From Streptomyces longhuiensis (lineage in GTDB: Bacteria; Actinomycetota; Actinomycetes; Streptomycetales; Streptomycetaceae): DNA of 64,000 bases. Below the pieces are notes generated by a model that was not told the DNA's origin, did no database searches, and saw only the letters and a list, made by a program, of their open reading frames with translations. The stretch is from assembly GCF_020616555.1 (NCBI RefSeq), contig NZ_CP085173.1, positions 8,944,001 through 9,008,000 of the forward strand. The letters are read 5' to 3'. The first letter of the stretch is position 1; the number at the start of each line of letters is the position of its first letter. The position numbers and the translations under genes are program-made. Shown one piece after another: positions 58,427 to 64,000 of the stretch.

Positions 58427-59416
58427 ATGAGTGACGCGGAAGCAGGTCAGGTCGGAGTGCGTGGCGGATCCCGGGTGGCAGGCGAACGGCCGGCCACGGG
58501 TCCACGGATCGACGTACTCGCCCCGCGCGATGTCCCGCTCGGCGGGCCGCGGGCGATGACCGTGCGACGTACGCTCCCGCAGCGATCCCGCACCCTGATC
58601 GGTGCCTGGTGTTTCGCCGACCACTACGGCCCCGACGATGTCGGCCGCACGGGCGGCATGGACGTCGCCCCGCATCCCCATACCGGACTGCAGACGGTGA
58701 GCTGGCTGTTCAGCGGCGAGATCGAGCACCGCGACAGCCTCGGCAGCCACGCCTACGTACGGCCCGGTGAGCTCAACCTGATGACCGGCGGGCACGGCAT
58801 CAGCCACACCGAGGTCTCCACCCCACGCACCACGACCCTGCACGGCGTCCAGCTGTGGGTGGCGCTGCCCGAGGAACACCGGCACACCGGGCGGGACTTC
58901 CAGCACCATGTGCCCGAGCCGGTGCGGACGGAGGGGGCCGAGATCAGGGTCTTCCTGGGTGCCCTCGCCGGCTCCGCCTCCCCGGTGCCGACCTTCACAC
59001 CCCTGCTCGGCGCCGAGATCACGCTCGCGCCGCGCGCTTCGCTCGTGCTCGCCGTGGATGCCGACTTCGAGCACGGTCTGCTCGTCGACCACGGGGACGT
59101 CCGTGTGGCCGACACCGTGCTGCGCCCCGCGGACCTGGGATACGTCCACCCCGGCGCCGAAACCCTGTCCCTCGTCAACGAGTCGGACGAGACGGCCCGG
59201 ACGGTCCTTCTCGGCGGAGCGCCGTTCGAGGAGGAGATCGTGATGTGGTGGAACTTCATCGGCCGCAGCCACGAGGACATCGTCCGGGCGCGAGAGGAAT
59301 GGGAGAGCGCCTCGGAGCGTTTCGGCGCCGTCGAGGGCTACCCCGGAGACCGTCTCCCCGCTCCCGCTCTGCCTCATGCCACCATCGCGCCGCGCAAGAA
59401 CCCTCCGCGTCGCTGA
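58427..59416 (+). CDS. Pirin-family protein
   Basis: Bicupin protein of 329 residues. The metal-binding residues of the N-terminal cupin are in APHPHTGLQTVSWL (two His), TGGHGISHTEV (His) and the following Glu. RTLIGAWCFADHYGP is the family opening. Some pirins are quercetinases, others redox-sensing cofactors; the role here is open. GGAGGAGG lies eight bases before the ATG. It is followed after 19 bp by a small acetyltransferase gene. Confidence 0.9.
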   Translation: MSDAEAGQVGVRGGSRVAGERPATGPRIDVLAPRDVPLGGPRAMTVRRTLPQRSRTLIGAWCFADHYGPDDVGRTGGMDVAPHPHTGLQTVSWLFSGEIEHRDSLGSHAYVRPGELNLMTGGHGISHTEVSTPRTTTLHGVQLWVALPEEHRHTGRDFQHHVPEPVRTEGAEIRVFLGALAGSASPVPTFTPLLGAEITLAPRASLVLAVDADFEHGLLVDHGDVRVADTVLRPADLGYVHPGAETLSLVNESDETARTVLLGGAPFEEEIVMWWNFIGRSHEDIVRAREEWESASERFGAVEGYPGDRLPAPALPHATIAPRKNPPRR

Positions 59417-59435
59417 CCCCTTCGAAAGGAACCCG

Positions 59436-59774
59436 ATGACCCAGCCTTCCCCCGTTCCCTCCGTCGAGCGGAACGACGAGCGGCATCGTTACGAGATCCT
59501 GGTCGACGGCGTACGTGCCGGCCTGACCGCCTTCCGCGACCACGGCGCGCAACGCGTCTTCTTCCATACGGAGGTTGACGAGGCGTATGCCGGACAGGGC
59601 CTGGCCGGCCGGCTTGTCCAGGAGGCACTCACCGACGTCCGCAAGTCCGGGAAGAGGATCGTTCCCGTCTGCCCCTACGTCGCCAAGTTCCTCAAGAAGC
59701 ATGAGGAGTTCGCCGACATCACCGACCCGGTCACCCCCGACGTCCTGAAGTGGCTGGACGCCGAACTGGCCTGA
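59436..59774 (+). CDS. Small GNAT-type N-acetyltransferase (YjdJ-like)
   Basis: Protein of 112 residues with the minimal GNAT fold of the YjdJ/Gcn5-related type. Features: FFHTEVDEAYAGQGLAGRLV (acetyl-CoA-binding Q-G-x-G-x-L loop) and CPYVAKFLKKH, the conserved C-terminal helix with Cys-Pro-Tyr. The target is unknown. GAAAGGA precedes the ATG. It probably shares the pirin transcript. Confidence 0.9.
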   Translation: MTQPSPVPSVERNDERHRYEILVDGVRAGLTAFRDHGAQRVFFHTEVDEAYAGQGLAGRLVQEALTDVRKSGKRIVPVCPYVAKFLKKHEEFADITDPVTPDVLKWLDAELA

Positions 59775-59919
59775 TCCGTCAGGTCGGCAGTGCCCCGCCG
59801 TAACCAACTCCGGGATGCTCTGACAGGGCGAGCAGCGTGCACGGTTGACCTTCACCTTGGGGGAAGCCACAGCATCGGTGGGGCCGGGCGACGTGCTCGG
59901 CATGAGGAGGAGAGCGAGC

Positions 59920-61014
59920 ATGGGGCTGCTGACCATCGGCGCGTTCGCGAAGGCGTCCCGGCTGTCGCGCAAGGCACTTCGTCTGTACGACGAGCTCGGC
60001 CTGCTGAACCCCGCTCGCGTCGACCCGGTGACCGGCTACCGCCTCTACGCGATGGACCAGCTCGACCAGGCCCGACTCGTCGCCTGGCTCCGGCGCCTGG
60101 GAATGCCCCTGGCCCGCATCCGGCACGTCACCGCGCTGGATGCGGCCGGGGCGGCGCAGGAGATCCGCGCGTTCTGGGCCCAGGTCGAAGCAGACACCGC
60201 CGCACGGCGGGACCTGGCCACCTTCCTCATCGACCATCTGTCCTGGAAGGACCCCGCCATGTCCCCGACCGCCAAGCCCCTGGGAATCCGCTACGCCGCA
60301 CTGTCCGACACGGGCCTCGTCCGTGAGAGCAACCAGGACACCGCGTACGCCGGGTCCCGCGTGCTCGCCGTCGCCGATGGCTACGGCAGCGGTGGAGCCA
60401 CCGCGAGCGCCGCGGCTGTCGACGTACTCAAGCGCTTCGAAACCGACAGTGTCCCCGCAGGCGATCTCCTCAGCCTCCTCGAAGACGCCGTGGAAGAAGC
60501 CAAGCGGGCCGTGCACGGCGTTCCGTCGGCCGGCTCCTCGTCCGATGAGGCCTCACGAGCAGCGGTCGGAACCACACTCACCGCGATGCTCTGGACCGGC
60601 GCGCAGCTGGCTCTCGTGCACATCGGTGACTCCCGCGTCTATCTCCTGCGCGCCGGAGAGCTGTTCCAGATCACGCACGACCACACGCTCGTCCAGTCGA
60701 TGGTCGACGAAGGGCGCATCAGCCCTGAAGAGGCCCTCTCCCACCCCCAGCGGTCGCTGCTGACGCGGGCCCTCGGGCAAGGAGCCGACGAGACCCCGGA
60801 CATGCGCCTGCACGATGCGCAGCACGGAGACCGGTATCTGCTCTGCTCCGACGGACTGTCGACCGTCGTCCCGGGCGAAGACATCCTGCGCGTGCTCGCC
60901 GAGACCAGGGAGCCCGACGAGACGGTCCGCGCTCTGGTGGCCCTCGCCAACGGCATCGGCGGTCCCGACAACGTCGGCTGCGTGGTCGCCGACGTCATGG
61001 AACTCCAGCCGTAA
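59920..61014 (+). CDS. MerR-type regulator fused to a PP2C phosphatase domain
   Basis: A 364-residue fusion. Residues 1-70 are a MerR winged HTH (LLTIGAFAKASRLSRKALRLYDELGLL in part) with the usual helical linker to about 115. Residues about 122-364 are a PP2C Ser/Thr phosphatase: RESNQDTAYAG, VADGYGSGGA (one insertion in the usual DGxGG), HIGDSRVYLLR, LLCSDGLSTVV and GGPDNVGCVVADV, with all four metal Asp. Coupling DNA binding to dephosphorylation suggests a signalling protein that controls genes according to phosphorylation state. GGAGGAG precedes the ATG. The 3' end is amplified into a tandem array. Confidence 0.88.
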   Translation: MGLLTIGAFAKASRLSRKALRLYDELGLLNPARVDPVTGYRLYAMDQLDQARLVAWLRRLGMPLARIRHVTALDAAGAAQEIRAFWAQVEADTAARRDLATFLIDHLSWKDPAMSPTAKPLGIRYAALSDTGLVRESNQDTAYAGSRVLAVADGYGSGGATASAAAVDVLKRFETDSVPAGDLLSLLEDAVEEAKRAVHGVPSAGSSSDEASRAAVGTTLTAMLWTGAQLALVHIGDSRVYLLRAGELFQITHDHTLVQSMVDEGRISPEEALSHPQRSLLTRALGQGADETPDMRLHDAQHGDRYLLCSDGLSTVVPGEDILRVLAETREPDETVRALVALANGIGGPDNVGCVVADVMELQP

Positions 61015-61131
61015 GGCCGAACCGATGTCATGGAGCTCCAGTAGTCGAGCCGAACCGATGTCATGGAACTCCAGCAGTCGAGCCGAACCGATGTCATGGA
61101 ACTCCAGCAGTCGAGCCGAACCGATGTCATG
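60986..61131. repeat. 33-bp tandem array grown from the end of the PP2C gene
   Basis: Period 33 bp: a diverged first unit (60986-61018) holds the last codons and stop of the phosphatase gene, three near-identical units follow (61019-61051, 61052-61084, 61085-61117), then a 14-bp partial unit. Each starts GAACCGATGTCATGGA. Unit 1 has CAGTAG where units 2 and 3 have CAGCAG. Read on the minus strand the units encode an 11-residue repeat MTSVRLDCWSS. Confidence 0.92.
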
Positions 61132-61842
61132 CCGGAGCTTCAGTGGTAGAGCGCAGCTGATGCCACGGCGCCTCCGCAGTGGTGGCCCCGAGCAGGACCG
61201 CGAGCGCGTGGCGGACAAGGTCGCGAGGCTGGTCGCCCGACGAGACGCACTCCCAGACCCTGCCCGTGAGCATCACCGGTCTCCGACGGCTCCGGCCCCG
61301 CCATCACGGTGGACCCCGTCGGCACCGGCAAGCAGGCGGCGGGCGCGAGGGATCCGGCACGTAGGCACCGTGCCGCCCAGCCCCTGCGCGGCAGGCAGCG
61401 CGGCGTGGCCGTCGAAGTCGTCGCCGAGGCTGCGGTCGCCGCGCGGCAGCAACGCAATCGCCTGCTGCACCCGGTACTGGACGGAGTCGCGGTGCAGATT
61501 CACCGCCTGTGCCGTGGCCGCGTAGCTGCGGTGGTGGGTGAGGAACGTTCGTGGCGTCTCGCGCAGCCCGGCCAGCGCCCGCTCACCCGGCCCGGAGTGT
61601 TCATCCGCTCCGCCGCCACTCCGCCCGGCCCCGGCGCACGAGGCATGTGCGGCGCCGGGGTGGCGACGTCCGCGCTGCGGCATCTCGGAATCGGACAAGT
61701 CGTCTGACGCAGCGTCACGAGGCGAGGGGTCCTAAGGGTCCTACGGATTCTGCTCCCGTCGGCCCTTTCCGCTGCCGCCGAACGCGGCGGAGCCCCGGCC
61801 GGCGTCAGCCCGGCCGAGGCCCCGCCTTCGGGCCTGTCCCGC
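61132..61842. other. Decayed region between the array and the oxidoreductase gene
   Basis: No intact gene is evident. It holds the PucR-type remnant (61360-61590) and, at 61127-61273 on the minus strand, a 48-codon frame MLTGRVWECVSSGDQPRDLV (start) with coding-like composition that I do not recognise, perhaps the 3' end of a lost gene. The last 100 bp, before 61843, contain GC-rich sequence with GGCCGGCGTCAGCCCGGCC-type symmetry near 61795-61815 that could end the oxidoreductase transcript. Confidence 0.5.
61360..61590 (-). pseudogene. Remnant of a PucR/CdaR-type regulator (C-terminal HTH)
   Basis: Minus-strand residues RETPRTFLTHHRSYAATAQA, then NLHRDSVQYRVQQAIALLPRG and DDFDGHAALPAAQGLGG match the C-terminal helix-turn-helix of PucR-family regulators. 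The rest of the protein (several hundred residues) is absent and the surrounding frame is of low complexity, so this is a fragment. Confidence 0.6.
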
Positions 61843-64000
61843 TCAGGCGGCCGCTTCGATGGTCACCTTGACGTGCTTCATGATCGGCTGGTCGCTCTGC
61901 GTGCTGTAGTCGACGAGTGCGCACAGCACGTTCATCTCGGGCATGTACCCGGCCGCGCAGCCGCGCGGGATGTCGTACGGGATGGCGAGATAGCCGTTGA
62001 GGTAGCGGTGGCTGCCGTCCCTGGCGGTGCTGGTGATGTCGACGGGGTCGAACTCGTCGATGCCGCGCTCGCGCATGTCGTCCTGGTTCATGAAGACGAG
62101 CTCGCGCAGGTTCTTGATGCCGCGGTAGCGGTCGTTGTCCGAGTAGATGGTGGTGTTCCACTGGTCGTGGGAGCGCATGGTGCCCAGTGCCAGGGTGCCG
62201 GGGGCCGGTACGACGTCGGGCAGGGCGGCGTCGGAGAACTCCGCGCCGCCGGACGGGGTGAGGAAGACCAGTTCGCGGGCGGGCTGCTTGAGGCGGAAGC
62301 CCAGGGGCAGGCGCACGCGGCGGTTGAAGTCCTCGAACCCGTCGAGGGCCCGGGACATGGTGTCGCGGATCCGGTCGTAGTCCTCGATGTACCACTCCCA
62401 CGGCGTGACGCTGTCGGGCAGGGCCGCGCGGGCCATGCCGGCGACGATCGCGGGCTCGGACAGCAGGTGCGGCGACGCGGGGCGCTTCATGCCGACGGAC
62501 ATGTGCACCATGCTCATCGAGTCCTCGACGGACGTGCTCTGGATGCCCTTGCGCTGGTGGTCCTTCTCGGTGCGGCCGAGGCACGGCAGGATCAGCGCCT
62601 TGCGGCCGTGCACGAGGTGGCTGCGGTTGAGCTTGGTGCTCACCTGGACCGTGAGGTCGCAGTTGCGCAGGGCCTCGTACGTGATCGGCGAATCCGGTGC
62701 GGCGAGGGCGAAGTTGCCGCCCATGCCGACGAAGACCTTCACATCACCCCGGCGCATGGCCTGGATGGTGCCGACGGTGTCCAGGCCGTGATCACGCGGT
62801 GGGTCGATCTTGCAGTACTCGGCGAGGCGGTCGAGGAACGCGTCGTCGGGTCGGTGATCGATGCCGCAGGTGCGGTTCCCCTGGACGTTGCTGTGACCGC
62901 GGACGGGGGAGGGGCCCGCTCCTTCGCGTCCCAGATTGCCGCGCAGCAGAAGGAGGTTGATGATCTCGCGGACGGTGTCGACGCCGTGCTCGTGCTGGGT
63001 CACGCCCAGGCACCAGCTGACGATGCTGCGGTCGGCATCGCAGTACACGCGCGCCGCTTTGAGGATGTCGTCGCGGCTGACCCCGGACTGCCTCTCCAGT
63101 TCCTCCCAGGACGTGTTCTCGCACAACTCCCGGTACGCGTCGAAGCCGGTGGTGTGGCGGTCGATGAACTCCTGGTCCAGCGCCTTGGGATCCAGCTTGG
63201 CTTCCTCGAGCACCGCCTTGGCCATGCCGCGCAGGAGCGCCAGGTCGCCGCCGATCCGCGGCTGGAGGTTCAGCGTGCTGGTCTTCGTGGTCTTGAACAG
63301 CGCCATGTCCATGAAGTCGTGCGGGACGATGGTGCGTGTGGCGGCCGCTTCGACGAGCGGGTTGATGTGCACGATCTGCGCGCCGCGGTGGTACGCCTCG
63401 GCGAGCGCGGTGAGCATCCTGGGCGCGTTGGAGGCGGCGTTGACCCCCATGATGAAGAGCGCGTCGGCGCTCTCCCAGTCCTTGAGGTCGACGGTTCCCT
63501 TGCCGGTTCCCAGCGACGCCTGCATGGCGCGGCCGCTGGCCTCGTGGCACATGTTCGAGCAGTCGGGCAGGTTGTTCGTGCCCAGCTCACGGGCCATCAA
63601 CTGGTAGAGGAACGTGGCCTCGTTGCCGAGCCTGCCCGACGTGTAGAAGGAGGCCTGGTTCGGGTTCTCGAGGCCGCGCAGTGTGCTGCCGACGAGCTCG
63701 AACGCGTCCTTCCAGCTGATCGGGGCGTAACGGTCCGTGTCGGGGTCGTAGACCATCGGCTCGGTCAGCCGGCCCTGGTCCTCCAGCTGGAAGTCGCTCC
63801 ACTCGAACAGCTCGGTGACCGTGTGGGCGGCGAAGAACTCGGGCCCGACGCGCTTGCGCGTCATCTCCCACGTGACGTGCTTGATGCCGTTCTCACAGAT
63901 GTCGAGCTTGAGGCCCTTGGTGTCGTCCGGCCACGCGCAACCGGGACAGTCGAAGCCCGTGTTCTCGTGGTTCATCTTCATGATCGCCCGCGGGCCGTCC
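61843..64000 (-). CDS. FdhF/YdeP-family molybdopterin oxidoreductase (5' end outside window)
   Basis: At least 712 residues of a formate-dehydrogenase-alpha-like bis-MGD enzyme. GFDCPGCAWPDD near the start is the family's Cys motif. SNMCHEASGRAM carries a Cys where E. coli FdhF has the Mo-ligating selenocysteine. GTNNLPDCSNM, WCLGVTQHEHGVDTV, RGNLGREGAGPSPVRGHSNV in part and GAEFSDAALP are typical. The frame stays open upstream of ATG 63981 (DGPRAI) to the window edge, and relatives have about 40 more residues, so the start is probably outside. The physiological substrate of YdeP-type proteins is unsettled; acid-stress roles are reported. Confidence 0.88.
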   Translation of the reverse strand, partial: DGPRAIMKMNHENTGFDCPGCAWPDDTKGLKLDICENGIKHVTWEMTRKRVGPEFFAAHTVTELFEWSDFQLEDQGRLTEPMVYDPDTDRYAPISWKDAFELVGSTLRGLENPNQASFYTSGRLGNEATFLYQLMARELGTNNLPDCSNMCHEASGRAMQASLGTGKGTVDLKDWESADALFIMGVNAASNAPRMLTALAEAYHRGAQIVHINPLVEAAATRTIVPHDFMDMALFKTTKTSTLNLQPRIGGDLALLRGMAKAVLEEAKLDPKALDQEFIDRHTTGFDAYRELCENTSWEELERQSGVSRDDILKAARVYCDADRSIVSWCLGVTQHEHGVDTVREIINLLLLRGNLGREGAGPSPVRGHSNVQGNRTCGIDHRPDDAFLDRLAEYCKIDPPRDHGLDTVGTIQAMRRGDVKVFVGMGGNFALAAPDSPITYEALRNCDLTVQVSTKLNRSHLVHGRKALILPCLGRTEKDHQRKGIQSTSVEDSMSMVHMSVGMKRPASPHLLSEPAIVAGMARAALPDSVTPWEWYIEDYDRIRDTMSRALDGFEDFNRRVRLPLGFRLKQPARELVFLTPSGGAEFSDAALPDVVPAPGTLALGTMRSHDQWNTTIYSDNDRYRGIKNLRELVFMNQDDMRERGIDEFDPVDITSTARDGSHRYLNGYLAIPYDIPRGCAAGYMPEMNVLCALVDYSTQSDQPIMKHVKVTIEAAA

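Noticed and set aside
60986..61131. The 33-bp array as a CRISPR
   Set aside because: Units are directly tandem with no spacers and derive from the adjacent gene's coding end; no cas genes are present.
61843..64000. A selenocysteine codon at the Mo-ligand position of the FdhF-like protein
   Set aside because: The aligned residue in SNMCHEASG is an ordinary Cys; no in-frame TGA or SECIS-like hairpin is needed to read the frame.

Overview
The window reads as chromosomal DNA of a high-GC actinomycete, most likely Streptomyces or a close relative. The grounds are strongly GC-biased codon thirds, frequent GTG starts, many genes with a -10-like box only 6-7 bases before the start codon (leaderless mRNAs), a DUF6191 protein, a mycothiol-dependent-isomerase-like DinB protein, a chloramphenicol phosphotransferase close to the S. 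venezuelae enzyme as I remember it, and an actinobacterial polycysteine leader peptide. No rRNA, tRNA, CRISPR array, transposase or integrase was seen.

Layout. 0-2.5 kb: a YtrA-like GntR regulator with an ABC ATPase and permease, preceded by two palindromic operators. 2.6-3.6 kb: an S66 peptidase. 3.8-17.6 kb: a large catabolic cluster: P450 and glutamine-synthetase-like ligase (minus strand), divergent ferredoxin, ferredoxin reductase, acetoacetate-decarboxylase-family protein and HpaE-, HpaD- and HpaG-like enzymes, then a TetR regulator, an amino-acid/amine permease, a PuuC-like aldehyde dehydrogenase, a PuuD-like hydrolase and a MarR regulator. Five copies of one 14-bp operator (consensus GTTTGNNGCCAAAC) sit in front of its transcription units. 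I infer gamma-glutamylation of an imported amine, P450 oxidation, aldehyde oxidation and deglutamylation, coupled to extradiol cleavage of an aromatic ring. The substrate is unknown.

17.7-21 kb: a DNA-alkylation-repair group (Ada-type metal-binding protein, O6-methylguanine methyltransferase, two paralogous 2OG-Fe(II) oxygenases) with a shared promoter sequence. 21-28.4 kb: assorted genes (DinB-like protein, a frameshifted gene, a class-A-beta-lactamase-fold protein, DUF6191, AhpD-like and VOC proteins, a quinone-oxidoreductase-like protein divergent from a GlxA-type regulator). 28.4-32.9 kb: a sulfonate utilisation operon (ssuD-C-A-B order) behind a 32-residue cysteine-rich leader peptide. 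32.9-44.7 kb: a second catabolic locus: a complete oligopeptide-type ABC importer, two amidohydrolases, a dienelactone-hydrolase-like protein, a protein of unknown function and an FCD-type GntR regulator, with a pair of TTGGTA-type palindromes in the divergent promoter.

44.7-59.8 kb: small independent units (hydrolases, membrane proteins, a frameshifted acetyltransferase, a methyltransferase, an M20 amidohydrolase divergent from a double Lrp/AsnC regulator, a class I glutaminase-like protein, two SDRs, a secreted alpha/beta hydrolase, chloramphenicol phosphotransferase, a CMD protein divergent from a pirin). 59.9-61.8 kb: a MerR-PP2C fusion whose 3' end has been amplified into a 33-bp tandem array, then a decayed region with a PucR-type remnant. 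61.8-64 kb: a formate-dehydrogenase-like molybdoenzyme that runs off the right edge.

Short tandem duplications at or near gene ends recur through the window (26 bp at 551, 23 bp at 34746, 21 bp at 57069, 33 bp at 60986).
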